Shown in pieces: positions 31,883-40,818 of a stretch of DNA of 64,000 nt. This stretch comes from Mucilaginibacter pedocola. GTDB taxonomy: Bacteria; Bacteroidota; Bacteroidia; Sphingobacteriales; Sphingobacteriaceae. The notes below the pieces were generated by a model. That model did not search any database and was not told the DNA's origin. It worked only from the letters and a program-made list of their open reading frames with translations. A program made the position numbers and the translations under genes. The DNA lies in contig NZ_MBTF01000023.1 of the NCBI RefSeq assembly GCF_002013915.1, forward strand, positions 124,001 through 188,000. Direction: 5' to 3'. Each line of letters begins with the position of its first letter. Position 1 is the first letter of the stretch.

Positions 31883-33154
31883 ATGCTGCAAGTTAGTTAT
31901 ATCCGTGATAACAGGGAACAGGTTTTAGAACGTTTGGCTGTAAAAAATTTCAAACAGCCCGAATTGGTAGATGAGGTGATAGCGTTGGATGATAAACGCC
32001 GCCATACTCAAACTCAGCTCGACAACGTTTCCGCCCAGTCTAACGCAGCTGCCAAACAAATTGGCGAACTGATGCGCACCGGTAAAAAAGAAGAGGCCGA
32101 AGCCATTAAAGCCAATACCGGTAAATGGAAAGAAGAAGGCAAACAACTTGGCGAGGCTTTGGCTGCTGTTGAAGCCGAATTGCAGGATAAAATTGTGTTG
32201 TTGCCCAACCTGCCGCATACATCTGTACCAAAAGGCATTACGCCCGAAGAGAACGAAGTAGTACTGGAGAATGGCGCTATACCAACGCTACCCGCAGGTG
32301 CTTTGCCGCATTGGGAACTGGCGAGCAAATACAATTTGATAGATTTTGAACTGGGTGTTAAAATAACCGGCGCGGGTTTCCCGGTATATAAAGGGAAAGG
32401 TGCTAAGTTACAACGCGCCTTAATTGCTTTCTTTTTAGATGAGGCCGAGAAAGCTGGCTACAACGAAGTAATGTTGCCGCTGATGGTGAACGAGGCATCG
32501 GGCTTTGGCACCGGGCAATTGCCGGATAAAGAAGGCCAGATGTATTTTGTAGGGCAGGATAACCTGTACCTGATACCCACAGCCGAAGTGCCTATCACCA
32601 ACTTGTACCGCGATGTGATACTAAAAGGCGAGGAGTTGCCCGTTCGTAATACCGGCTACACCCCATGCTTCCGCCGCGAAGCGGGTTCTTACGGTGCCCA
32701 CGTACGTGGTTTGAACCGTTTGCACCAATTCGATAAAGTGGAATTGGTACAGGTGGTACATCCCGATACTTCATACGATGTATTGGAGCAAATGAGCGCA
32801 CACGTACAAGGCCTGTTACAGAAACTGGGCTTGCCATACCGTGTATTGCGCCTTTGCGGTGGCGATATGAGCTTTACCGCATCGTTAACTTACGATATGG
32901 AAACCTGGAGCGCTGCACAGGGCCGCTGGCTGGAAGTATCTTCGGTATCGAATTTCGAAACTTTCCAAAGCAACCGCCTGAAACTGCGTTTCCGTAACGC
33001 TGAAGGCAAAACCCAATTGGCCCACACGCTGAACGGTAGCGCGTTGGCTTTGCCGCGTATAGTAGCTACATTACTGGAGAATAACCAAACCGAACAAGGC
33101 ATTAAAATACCGGAGGTATTGGTGCCATATACAAGGTTTGAGTGGATAGATTAA
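31883..33154 (+). CDS. serS: Seryl-tRNA synthetase
   Basis: 423 residues, full length. The N-terminal coiled-coil tRNA-binding arm spans about 30-100 (IALDDKRRHTQTQLDNVSAQ and on to KEEGKQLGEALAAVEAEL). The class II core shows motif 2 as FRREAGSYGAHVRGLNRLHQ (about 263-282) with FDKVELV, and motif 3 near the end; SSVSNFETFQSNRLKLRFR and HTLNGSALALPRIVATLLE are highly conserved in serine enzymes. It charges tRNA-Ser with serine in the cytoplasm. Single-gene unit, followed by a repeat element and a bidirectional terminator. Confidence 0.98.
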   Translation: MLQVSYIRDNREQVLERLAVKNFKQPELVDEVIALDDKRRHTQTQLDNVSAQSNAAAKQIGELMRTGKKEEAEAIKANTGKWKEEGKQLGEALAAVEAELQDKIVLLPNLPHTSVPKGITPEENEVVLENGAIPTLPAGALPHWELASKYNLIDFELGVKITGAGFPVYKGKGAKLQRALIAFFLDEAEKAGYNEVMLPLMVNEASGFGTGQLPDKEGQMYFVGQDNLYLIPTAEVPITNLYRDVILKGEELPVRNTGYTPCFRREAGSYGAHVRGLNRLHQFDKVELVQVVHPDTSYDVLEQMSAHVQGLLQKLGLPYRVLRLCGGDMSFTASLTYDMETWSAAQGRWLEVSSVSNFETFQSNRLKLRFRNAEGKTQLAHTLNGSALALPRIVATLLENNQTEQGIKIPEVLVPYTRFEWID

Positions 33155-33175
33155 AAAGTACAAAAAAATTACCGT

Positions 33176-33313
33176 TGTCATTTCGAACGAGCAGCGGGGA
33201 GGGAAAGAGCGTGGCGTGAGGAGAAATCTTGTTCATGATGCAAAGCGGTAATGCTAAGCGTTCATGCAAAGCCGAACAGGATTTCTCGTCGCTTCGCTTC
33301 CCTCGAAATGACA
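33176..33313. repeat. Inverted-repeat element, TGTCATTTCGA type (copy 4)
   Basis: Ends TGTCATTTCGA and TCGAAATGACA; inner arms GAGGAGAAATCTTGTTC and GAACAGGATTTCTCGTC. About 138 bases between serS and its terminator. Confidence 0.85.
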
Positions 33314-33322
33314 GAGGGTTAT

Positions 33323-33360
33323 AAAAAGGAACGAGCAACTAATGCCGCTCGTTCCTTTTT
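33323..33360. terminator. Bidirectional terminator between serS and the zeta-toxin gene
   Basis: AAAAAGGAACGAGC pairs perfectly with GCTCGTTCCTTTTT around a ten-base loop. The right arm touches the stop codon of the minus-strand gene (33359-33361). Confidence 0.85.
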
Positions 33361-33973
33361 ATGTTTTAGCCTTATTGATCACAGACTTAAAGTTGTTTGC
33401 CCAAACGGGTAAGTGCACTGCTTCTTCAATGATCTGTCCGTTGCTCACATTCATCAGCGGTACCATATCTATATTCTGCCCCGGCGGCTGGAAATTTTGA
33501 TAAAGGTGTACTGAAGTAAAAGTTTGGTAGTATTGTGAGAGATTCTGCAAACTCTTTTCAAAGTTAATATTGATGTATTCTACAGATACATTATGCCCGC
33601 CTTTTGCAACCCTTAATTCGACCCTCTCAATACTCGCTTCTACAGAATCCAAGCCCATGAAAATAAGCCGGGATTCGAAGCCGGCATTCATAAATTGTTT
33701 AACGGAATTAATGACCTGCGAATCGCGGAAATTGGTTTCAAAAGCAGCATCTTTTTTACTGCTGATCATTTCTTCTTTCCATTCCGGAAAGAAAACGTCA
33801 GTGACGGAGAGCCAAATTTTACTTTCGTCCAGGTCATAGAAAAAGGATTTTAGTTCGGCAAATTTTTTGTCTCCGTCGAATATTGGCGTTCCAGAGGGAA
33901 TCATTGATGTAGCAAAAGTACTTTTGCCGGCACCATTGGGTCCAGCAAAAACATACAGTTGCGGGGTTGCCAT
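33359..33973 (-). CDS. Zeta-toxin-family kinase
   Basis: 204 residues. A P-loop near the N-terminus (YVFAGPNGAGKSTFATSMIP, residues 7-26) is followed by FDGDKKF, matching the zeta-toxin/PezT style where the Asp binds substrate, and by AAFETNFRDSQVINSV, where EtN is the usual downstream motif, then FESRLIFMGLDSVEASIERVELRVAKGGHNV, a lid with Arg residues. Known zeta toxins phosphorylate UDP-GlcNAc precursors and block wall synthesis, but many chromosomal relatives are uncharacterised. It overlaps the upstream 79-codon gene by one base (TAATG), the layout of an antitoxin-toxin operon. Confidence 0.85.
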   Translation of the reverse strand: MATPQLYVFAGPNGAGKSTFATSMIPSGTPIFDGDKKFAELKSFFYDLDESKIWLSVTDVFFPEWKEEMISSKKDAAFETNFRDSQVINSVKQFMNAGFESRLIFMGLDSVEASIERVELRVAKGGHNVSVEYININFEKSLQNLSQYYQTFTSVHLYQNFQPPGQNIDMVPLMNVSNGQIIEEAVHLPVWANNFKSVINKAKT

Positions 33974-34212
33974 TACCGTATAGTTTTGATGATCTCTGTA
34001 TGCCCAGTAGCGGCATCTATTTTAACAACCTCCCGATGGCTTTGATACTGCCTGATAAATATATTGCCCGCTTTATAGTGGGCATCGCGGTAGCTATTGT
34101 ATAAGCCTTCGCGCAGGTTCTCTAACTGCACTTTCGTCATCTGTGGGGCTAACAACTCCGATTGCTCGGATAATGTTCTCTCAAAAATTGGTTTGAATGT
34201 GTTGTGAGCCAT
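33973..34212 (-). CDS. Small protein upstream of the zeta toxin, possible antitoxin
   Basis: 79 residues from MAHNTFKPIFERTLSEQSEL; an ATG 11 codons earlier is less likely because the intervening residues look non-conserved (Cys/Phe-rich). Predicted helical N-terminal half (TLSEQSELLAPQMTKVQLENLREGLYNSYRDAHYKAG), then a beta C-terminus (REVVKIDAATGHTEIIKTI). It is not similar by eye to epsilon or PezA antitoxins. Its stop codon shares a base with the toxin start, so they are translationally coupled. An antitoxin role is inferred from position and size only. Confidence 0.6.
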   Translation of the reverse strand: MAHNTFKPIFERTLSEQSELLAPQMTKVQLENLREGLYNSYRDAHYKAGNIFIRQYQSHREVVKIDAATGHTEIIKTIR

Positions 34213-34260
34213 GTCGTTGGTCCGTTGCTTAAAACAAAGATACAAATGATTTTACAATCC

Positions 34261-36078
34261 CTACATCCCCTTATTTATCGCTTCATAAATAGCATCCTGT
34301 ATCCTCGGGCGGATGTTTAGGCTCCCTAATTTGCTGCTTACATCGGGGTGTACGCGGTTACTCAGGAAAACGTAAACCAGGTTATACTTTGGGTCTACCC
34401 ATACGCAGGTGCCGGTGAAGCCGGTGTGGCCATAGGTTTGGTCGGAAGCCAGTTGCGAGGGGTATTTGTGGTCAGCAATGGGGTCCCAACGGTCAAAGCC
34501 GAGGCCGCGGCGGCTTATGGCGCTTTGTTTGGAGGTGAACAGGTCAACCGTTTCGGGTTTGATGTATTGCACGCCGCCGTAGCTGCCGCGGTTCAGCATC
34601 ATTTGGTACATAATGCCAATATCATTGGCACTGGCAAATAAACCGGCGTGGCCAGCTACGCCCCCCATCAGTGCCGCTGTTGGGTCGTGCACGTAGCCGT
34701 CAATTAATGTATGGCGGTCTTTTTTATCGTCTTCGGTTGGCGGTATGCGGTCGGCAGGGAAACGGTACAGCGGCAGGTAGCCTGCGGTTTGCATGCCCAG
34801 CGGGTTGTAAAACTGCTGCTGCACATATTGATTAATGGGCTTTGCCGTAACGGTTTCCACTATCTGCTGCATTATGCACATGCCCACATCGCTGTATACA
34901 TATTGCCCGCGTGTTTTTATGGGGGCGTTCAGCATATCGGGCCACATTACTTCTTCAAAATAATTCTTCCGCAAAAAGTAATTATCGTTAACCTTGGTAG
35001 GGAAGTTGGCAGACGAATCAACCGTGTAATCCGTAGGTTTTATTTTGGTAAAGGTTTGAATATCGGGAATAAGCCCTGCCTGGTGCAGCAGCATTTCGCG
35101 CACGGTTAGGGTTTTGATATTGCTTTTACGCGCCAAAGCCAGGTAACTGCCTGCGGTAGAATCGAGCGAGAGTTTGCCCTGGTCGTACAGTTGCATGCTC
35201 TCCATTGTAGTAGCCGATATTTTGGTCATGCTGGCCACATCGAAAATATCATCTGTGCGGTCGGCTATGCGGTTATCATAGGTATGGTAGCCGTAAGCTT
35301 TATTGTAAATTACCTTGCCATCTTTGATCACCATTACCACGCAGCCCGGGGTTGCATGGCTGCTGATGGCCTCTTTAGCAATTTTATCAATGGCCGAAAG
35401 GTTGTCTGTCTTTATCCCTGCATCTTCGGGTACGGTGTATTGCAGGCGTACACGGGCGGTGAGCGAACCGGTGCCTGTTGCAAATTTTGGCGTATAAGTT
35501 TTGGTAAGCTTTTGCGTAACCGCTACCCCGCCGAACAGGGCCTCTGCACTATACATTGCCGAAACAGGCGTAACCTTTGCCGACCAGATAAGCGGACCGG
35601 CAACATCATTCAGCTTAATAAGCGACTTATCGTTACCCAGCAGAGATACAATCACCGTTTTCACCTTTTGGTTAGTAGTGATAAAATCCAATATCTGCGC
35701 GTTGTTGATGTCGCCATCGGCGAGTTGAACAATGAGGGTATTGTAAAACTTGGTGTCTAAAGAGAGGGCATCCAGCGTTTTTACGCCTAAATAGGCGCTG
35801 CCATCAAAAGGCTGCACTTTGGTGTATTTGTTGGCCAGACTATCAAATGTGGCGGCATTGGGTGCCGAGAAATGTATGCTGGCAATTTTTGCCGATTCGA
35901 GGTTTTGCAGCGGGATAACCTGCTTGTCGTTATTTAACAGAACGGTGCTTAGCTCTGCCGCTTGTTGTTCCTGCAGGAAGTTTTTGCTGTTGATGGGCGG
36001 GTTTTGCGCACATGCCGAATTAAAAACCACAAAGCCCGATAAAAGCAGAAGGCATAAATTCTGCTTATTTTTTCTCAT
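34261..36078 (-). CDS. Serine beta-lactamase-like hydrolase with a degenerate GH3 C-terminal-like N-domain
   Basis: 605 residues from MRKNKQNLCLLLLSGFVVF, a signal peptide; an ATG five codons earlier is possible. Residues about 35-200 resemble the C-terminal domain of GH3 glycosidases (VLLNNDKQVIPLQNLESAKI), but the catalytic GH3 barrel that normally precedes it is missing. From about 215 it is a class C beta-lactamase-type domain: SMTK (SxxK, near 285), YSDVG (YxN position, near 399) and GHTGFTGT (KTG position, near 568). It probably acts on wall peptides or esters in the periplasm. It overlaps the end of the upstream amidohydrolase gene by 14 bases, so the two are coupled. Confidence 0.82.
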   Translation of the reverse strand: MRKNKQNLCLLLLSGFVVFNSACAQNPPINSKNFLQEQQAAELSTVLLNNDKQVIPLQNLESAKIASIHFSAPNAATFDSLANKYTKVQPFDGSAYLGVKTLDALSLDTKFYNTLIVQLADGDINNAQILDFITTNQKVKTVIVSLLGNDKSLIKLNDVAGPLIWSAKVTPVSAMYSAEALFGGVAVTQKLTKTYTPKFATGTGSLTARVRLQYTVPEDAGIKTDNLSAIDKIAKEAISSHATPGCVVMVIKDGKVIYNKAYGYHTYDNRIADRTDDIFDVASMTKISATTMESMQLYDQGKLSLDSTAGSYLALARKSNIKTLTVREMLLHQAGLIPDIQTFTKIKPTDYTVDSSANFPTKVNDNYFLRKNYFEEVMWPDMLNAPIKTRGQYVYSDVGMCIMQQIVETVTAKPINQYVQQQFYNPLGMQTAGYLPLYRFPADRIPPTEDDKKDRHTLIDGYVHDPTAALMGGVAGHAGLFASANDIGIMYQMMLNRGSYGGVQYIKPETVDLFTSKQSAISRRGLGFDRWDPIADHKYPSQLASDQTYGHTGFTGTCVWVDPKYNLVYVFLSNRVHPDVSSKLGSLNIRPRIQDAIYEAINKGM

Positions 36079-37696
36079 AAACCTTAACACCATTTATATA
36101 TGTCTTTATAACTTTCACATTAGGCAGCTGGCTGCCATCCACCTTCATAATATCATTATCCAGTATCACAAAATCGGCATACTTGCCAACCTCTATACTG
36201 CCTTTTTCGCTTTCTTCAAAGTTGGCTTTGGCTGCCCAAATGGTCATGCCTTTCAGTGCTTCGGTGCGGCTAAGCGCATTCTCCATCTGGAAACCACCTT
36301 CGGGCAAGCCCTTCAAATCTTTACGTACCACCGCTGCGTAGAACGTGTACATAGGGTTTATGTTTTCTACCGGGAAATCGGTCCCCAACGGAATCCAGCC
36401 GTTTTGCTTCATCAGGCCTTTATAAGCGTAAGCGCTTTTTAGCCTTTGCGCACCAAGGCGGGTACCGGCCCATGCCATATCTGATGTAGCATGCGTAGGC
36501 TGCACCGATGGAATAATGTTAAAGTTGCCGAAGTATTTTACATCCTCGGGCGATACAATTTGCGCGTGCTCTATGCGCCAGCGTTTATCGTTTTTGCCTT
36601 TAAGCACATCAGCATAAATTTTTAGTATGGCGCGGTTGGTAGAGTCGCCAATGGCGTGGGTACACATCTGGAAACCGTGTTCGGCTATCTTTTTGGCCAC
36701 TTCTTCAAAATGGGCTTTGCTGCTCAGCAAGAAGCCGTTCCAGTTGGCTTTGTCGCTATAAGGCTTCAGCAAACATGCCCCGCGCGAGCCTAATGCACCA
36801 TCGCCATAAACTTTAAAGGCGCGTACATTAAGTCCCGGTGTTTTGTAAGCGCCGCGTTTAAACAGGTACTCGTAGTTTTCTTCTTTATCGGCCAGCATCA
36901 GGTACATGCGCATTTTCAGGTCGCCTTTGTGCTGCAGGGCGGCAATAGTGCTTACCATGGTGTAAGGTAGCCCGCAATCGTCAACCGTGGTTAGGCCTAC
37001 GGCGAAGCAATTCCTCTGCGCATCCAGCAATGCGGTTTGCACCAGTTGCTCGGTTGGCTCGGGTATTTTGCGCGTAACAATGCCCACTGCGTTATCAACC
37101 AAAATGCCGGTGAGTTTGCCGCCAACAGTTTCTATTTGCCCGCCGGTAATGGTTTGTCCGGGTTTAATACCTGCAATATTCAATGCGGCCTGGTTGGCAA
37201 TGGCGGCATGCCCGTCTATCCGGCTCAAAATAACCGGGCGCACGGGGAACAGCGAGTCAAGCTTGGCCTTATTGGGGAATTGCTTTACGGCCCAAATGTT
37301 TTGGTCCCAGCCGTTGCCAATTATCCAGCCTTCGGTGCTTTTTGCGGCAAAGGTTTTTACCGTATCCAGTATAGCCTGCCAGCTTTTGCTGCCTACCAGG
37401 TTCACTTGCTGCAGGCCTAACCCATATTCAAAAAAGTGTGTATGGGCATCAATAAAGCCGGGGTAAACCGGTTTGCCGCCGGCATCTATCACCTCTTTGG
37501 CAAGGTATTTTTTCTCGAGAGTATCAGCATCGCCAACCGAAATGATTTTTCCGTTGCTTACAACGAAAGCATTGGCGGTAGAAAAATTACTGTCCACCGT
37601 ATAAATGAGGGCGTTTTTTACAAGGGTATCGGCGTTGTATTCCTTTTGTTTACAGGCGGCTACAAGCACAAGCAGCAGGGGCCATAGTTTCTTCAT
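36065..37696 (-). CDS. Amidohydrolase family lipoprotein (YtcJ-like)
   Basis: 543 residues with a lipobox signal (LLLVLVAACKQ). Metal ligands are in PGFIDAHTHFFEYG (HxH near residue 83), the catalytic half includes IEHAQIVSPEDV and PSVQPTHATSDM, and LGTDFPVENINPMYTFYAAV carries the conserved Asp. It matches YtcJ-type exoenzyme amidohydrolases, about 540 residues long, that hydrolyse N-acyl or amide bonds of small molecules. As a lipoprotein it would act outside the cytoplasm. The next gene, the beta-lactamase-like protein, starts within its last codons. The specific substrate is unknown. Confidence 0.9.
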   Translation of the reverse strand: MKKLWPLLLVLVAACKQKEYNADTLVKNALIYTVDSNFSTANAFVVSNGKIISVGDADTLEKKYLAKEVIDAGGKPVYPGFIDAHTHFFEYGLGLQQVNLVGSKSWQAILDTVKTFAAKSTEGWIIGNGWDQNIWAVKQFPNKAKLDSLFPVRPVILSRIDGHAAIANQAALNIAGIKPGQTITGGQIETVGGKLTGILVDNAVGIVTRKIPEPTEQLVQTALLDAQRNCFAVGLTTVDDCGLPYTMVSTIAALQHKGDLKMRMYLMLADKEENYEYLFKRGAYKTPGLNVRAFKVYGDGALGSRGACLLKPYSDKANWNGFLLSSKAHFEEVAKKIAEHGFQMCTHAIGDSTNRAILKIYADVLKGKNDKRWRIEHAQIVSPEDVKYFGNFNIIPSVQPTHATSDMAWAGTRLGAQRLKSAYAYKGLMKQNGWIPLGTDFPVENINPMYTFYAAVVRKDLKGLPEGGFQMENALSRTEALKGMTIWAAKANFEESEKGSIEVGKYADFVILDNDIMKVDGSQLPNVKVIKTYINGVKVYEKK

Positions 37697-37836
37697 ATCG
37701 TAAATGGGGGTATACCTAAGTGTATTATTATATACAAGTATGTAAAGGTAAAGTTAGGGCATCAAAAACATAATTTTTTATGGTATCAATTTTATAGCAA
37801 TTCCTGTAAGGGGTAAGGTGGTGAACTGCGAGTTGA

Positions 37837-37960
37837 CTCACCCCGAATGCGCTACGCTGTTCGACCCTCTCTACTTCGTAAAGAGGGTGGAGGAAATGAA
37901 GCTCACCCTCTTTCTGCTTGCGGAGAGAGGGTCGGGCAGCGATAGCGAACCCGGGGTGAG
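37837..37960. repeat. Inverted-repeat element, CTCACCCCG type
   Basis: Ends CTCACCCCGAATGCGCTACG and CGATAGCGAACCCGGGGTGAG, with nested arms CGACCCTCTCT and AGAGAGGGTCG and an inner hairpin ACCCTCTCTACTTCGTAAAG then AGGGT. About 124 bases; no coding sense. A different family from the TGTCATTTCGA elements. Confidence 0.75.
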
Positions 37961-38184
37961 TAAAAATAGCGCCGTAGTGAGCCACCGTGCTAACCGTGCC
38001 CATAAAACTGCCCGCCAGCTACTATTCCTATTATTTCCTGAATGTCATTATTGGGCGCGCCGCCCTATGCAACAAGCAGGTGGGGATAACTAAGCCGCAG
38101 CCTATCCTAAACATATGCAAGCAAATATTTAATTTAGCATCGAAAATGACTCCGTGCGAAAACGGGAGAAGGGACCACATTTAA
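37961..38184. other. Unassigned spacer before mutL
   Basis: About 220 bases between the repeat element and mutL with no gene, hairpin or repeat I can name. A purine run GGGAGAAGGG at 38164-38173 may serve as a distant ribosome site for mutL. Confidence 0.4.
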
Positions 38185-40047
38185 ATGCCAGATATAATAC
38201 AGCTTTTACCCGATTCGGTAGCTAACCAAATAGCCGCAGGCGAAGTGGTGCAGCGCCCGGCATCGGCCGTGAAAGAATTGATAGAGAACGCCATAGATGC
38301 CGGGGCTGATAAGATACAACTGATATTAAAGGATGCAGGCAAGGGCCTGATACAGGTAATTGATAACGGTTGCGGCATGAGCGTTACCGATGCCCGCATG
38401 TGCTTTGAACGCCACGCTACTTCAAAAATACGCAAGGCGGACGACCTATTTGCTATCCGCACCATGGGTTTCCGCGGCGAGGCCATGGCATCTATTGCCG
38501 CTATTGCGCAGGTAGAACTAAAAACCCGCCGCCACGAAGACGAACTGGGCACCTGCATTTGCATTGAAGGTAGCGAGGTAATTAAACAGGAGCCTTGCTC
38601 GGCTGTTGCAGGTACTTCCATATCCATAAAAAACCTTTTTTATAATACGCCGGCGCGCCGCAACTTTTTGAAGAGTAACCCGGTAGAGATGCGCCATATT
38701 ATTGATGAGTTTCAGCGTGTAGCGCTGGCCAATCCGCAGGTGTTTTTAACCCTGCATCACGATGGACAGGAGGTTTACCATTTGCCGGCGGCATCGTTAA
38801 AGCAACGCATTGTGCACCTGCTGGGCAATAACTACAACCAACGGTTAGTGCCGGTAGAGGAAGATACCACCATCATAAAACTGCACGGCTACGTAGGCAA
38901 GCCCGAGTTTGCCCGCAAAACCCGCGGCGAGCAGTTCTTTTTTGTGAACAACCGTTTTATTAAAGATGCTTACCTGAACCATGCGGTGCTTACGGCTTTT
39001 GAAGAGTTACTGCCCGATGATACCTACCCGCTTTACGTGCTGTACATCGATATCGACCCATCAAAAATTGATATCAACGTACACCCTACCAAAACCGAAA
39101 TAAAATACCAGGACGAGAAGGCCATTTATGCCATCATCCGCTCGGCGGTGAAGCGCTCGTTGGGGAAGTATAACATTACACCTACGCTTGATTTCGACCA
39201 GGAGAACAGCATCGGGCACCTGATTACGCAAAAACCTTTCGAGGAAATTGTGCAGCCTACCATTGCTTTCAACCCGGATTTTAATCCCTTTGCGGCCGAG
39301 AAGCGCCCCGAGCGGGAAATACCGTTTTTGCGCGATAGCCATAGCAGTAGCAGCCCGCGCACGGCCATCCCTAAAAACTGGGATACCCTTTACGAGATTG
39401 CCCGCAAGGAAGAAAGCCTGCAGCAGCAAATGCATGTGGAGCCGGTAACGCAAATAAACGAGCAGGAGGTAACCAAGGGGGGCGATAAGCAGTTCTTCCA
39501 GGTGCATAACCGCTTTATACTATCGCAAATAAAATCGGGCTTTATGCTGATAAACCAGCAGGCCGCGCACGAGCGTATTTTGTATGAACGCTATTTGCAG
39601 CAATTGGACAACCATAGCGGTGTAAGCCAGCAGAGTTTATTTCCGCAGTCGGTTACACTAAACAGCAGCGATTTTGAGTTATTGAGAGAGCTTTTGCCCG
39701 ATATACGCGCATTGGGTTTTGATATACGCGAGTTCGGTAAAAACACGGTTGTGGTAGAGGGCGTACCGGCAGATATTACCAATGCAAACGAGCACGAATT
39801 GCTGGAGCATTTGCTGGAAGGCTTTAAAAACAACCTGGCTATATTAAAGGTTGATAAGCGCGATAACCTTGCCCGCTCATTGGCGCGTAATGCAGCCATA
39901 AAAACGGGTACCAAATTATCGATGGAAGAGATGAACCAGTTGATAGACCAACTTTTTGCCTGCGAAATGCCCAATTTAGCCCTGAATGGCAAGCCCGTAA
40001 TTACTACCTTTACCCTGAACGAATTAGCCGAGCGGTTTGATAAATAA
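38185..40047 (+). CDS. mutL: DNA mismatch repair protein MutL
   Basis: 620 residues. The N-terminal GHKL ATPase is complete: VANQIAAGEVVQRPASAVKE, ELIENAIDAGA, IDNGCGM, RHATSKI and TMGFRGEAMASI (residues up to about 105). The transducer domain follows with INVHPTKTEIKY near 300, then a disordered linker to about 430 and a C-terminal dimer domain. In the dimer domain, the endonuclease motif DQHA(X)2E(X)4E reads NQQAAHERILYE, with Asp and His both changed, and the usual CPHGRP near the end is CEMPNLALNGKP, so nicking activity is doubtful. It coordinates MutS with downstream repair. First of a run of four same-strand genes continuing with the rhomboids. Confidence 0.97.
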   Translation: MPDIIQLLPDSVANQIAAGEVVQRPASAVKELIENAIDAGADKIQLILKDAGKGLIQVIDNGCGMSVTDARMCFERHATSKIRKADDLFAIRTMGFRGEAMASIAAIAQVELKTRRHEDELGTCICIEGSEVIKQEPCSAVAGTSISIKNLFYNTPARRNFLKSNPVEMRHIIDEFQRVALANPQVFLTLHHDGQEVYHLPAASLKQRIVHLLGNNYNQRLVPVEEDTTIIKLHGYVGKPEFARKTRGEQFFFVNNRFIKDAYLNHAVLTAFEELLPDDTYPLYVLYIDIDPSKIDINVHPTKTEIKYQDEKAIYAIIRSAVKRSLGKYNITPTLDFDQENSIGHLITQKPFEEIVQPTIAFNPDFNPFAAEKRPEREIPFLRDSHSSSSPRTAIPKNWDTLYEIARKEESLQQQMHVEPVTQINEQEVTKGGDKQFFQVHNRFILSQIKSGFMLINQQAAHERILYERYLQQLDNHSGVSQQSLFPQSVTLNSSDFELLRELLPDIRALGFDIREFGKNTVVVEGVPADITNANEHELLEHLLEGFKNNLAILKVDKRDNLARSLARNAAIKTGTKLSMEEMNQLIDQLFACEMPNLALNGKPVITTFTLNELAERFDK

Positions 40048-40080
40048 CCGGCAAAGCTTTTAAATATTTTTATACAGAAA

Positions 40081-40794
40081 ATGCAGTCACCATTTGCAAA
40101 TCTAACGCCGGTTGTAAAGAACCTTGTTATAATTAATATCCTGTTTTTTGTAGCTACTTACGCTTTAGCTCAGTTTATAGACCTGGAGAAGTTTTTAGGC
40201 GCATACTACCCGGCATCGCCATCATTTAAGCCATGGCAACCCATCACTTACATGTTTATGCATGGCGGGTTCACGCACATATTTTTTAATATGTTCGCCG
40301 TATTTATGTTCGGCCCCATGTTGGAACAGGTAATGGGTTCAAAGCGTTTTTTTAACTACTACTTCATGACGGGGCTGGGCGCGTTTGTACTGTATATGAT
40401 AGTGCAGGCTATACAATTGCATGCAGTAACGGGGGCATTCACCATTCCGCATCCCGAACTGGAAAGCTCCTATTTTAACTATGGCGGAGGGGAAAAAGAG
40501 GCAATAAAATTATACAGTATATATAATTTCCCAATGGTTGGTGCGTCAGGAGCAGTTTTCGGTATCCTGGTTGGTTTTGGCCTGTTGTTTCCCGAACTGG
40601 AGATGATGGTGCTATTTATACCCGTACCCGTTAAGGCTAAATACTATGCCTTAGGTTATGTTGTGTTAGAATTATTTTCCGGAGTTAGGCAAGCGCCCGG
40701 CGATAACATAGCGCACTTTGCCCATCTCGGTGGCGCACTTATTGGTTTTATCCTGATTACCATATGGGGGCTCAGGAAGAAAAACAATTATTAA
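40081..40794 (+). CDS. Rhomboid intramembrane serine protease (first of two)
   Basis: 237 residues with six membrane helices. The catalytic Ser is in GASGAVFGILVGFG (residue about 159) and the catalytic His in FAHLGGALIGFILI (about 221). HGGFTHIFFNMFAVFMFG in helix 2 contributes the conserved H and N of the oxyanion region. These proteases cut substrates within the membrane. Extra residues between helices 3 and 4 (PHPELESSYFNYGGG) lengthen the loop. The pair of rhomboids after mutL is a common order in Bacteroidota. Substrate unknown. Confidence 0.95.
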   Translation: MQSPFANLTPVVKNLVIINILFFVATYALAQFIDLEKFLGAYYPASPSFKPWQPITYMFMHGGFTHIFFNMFAVFMFGPMLEQVMGSKRFFNYYFMTGLGAFVLYMIVQAIQLHAVTGAFTIPHPELESSYFNYGGGEKEAIKLYSIYNFPMVGASGAVFGILVGFGLLFPELEMMVLFIPVPVKAKYYALGYVVLELFSGVRQAPGDNIAHFAHLGGALIGFILITIWGLRKKNNY

Positions 40795-40818
40795 TAATTT
40801 TTATTGTAATCATAGCTT

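Noticed and set aside
37728..38003. Minus-strand 91-codon frame before mutL
   Set aside because: It runs through the CTCACCCCG repeat element and has no domain, signal or gene-like pattern.
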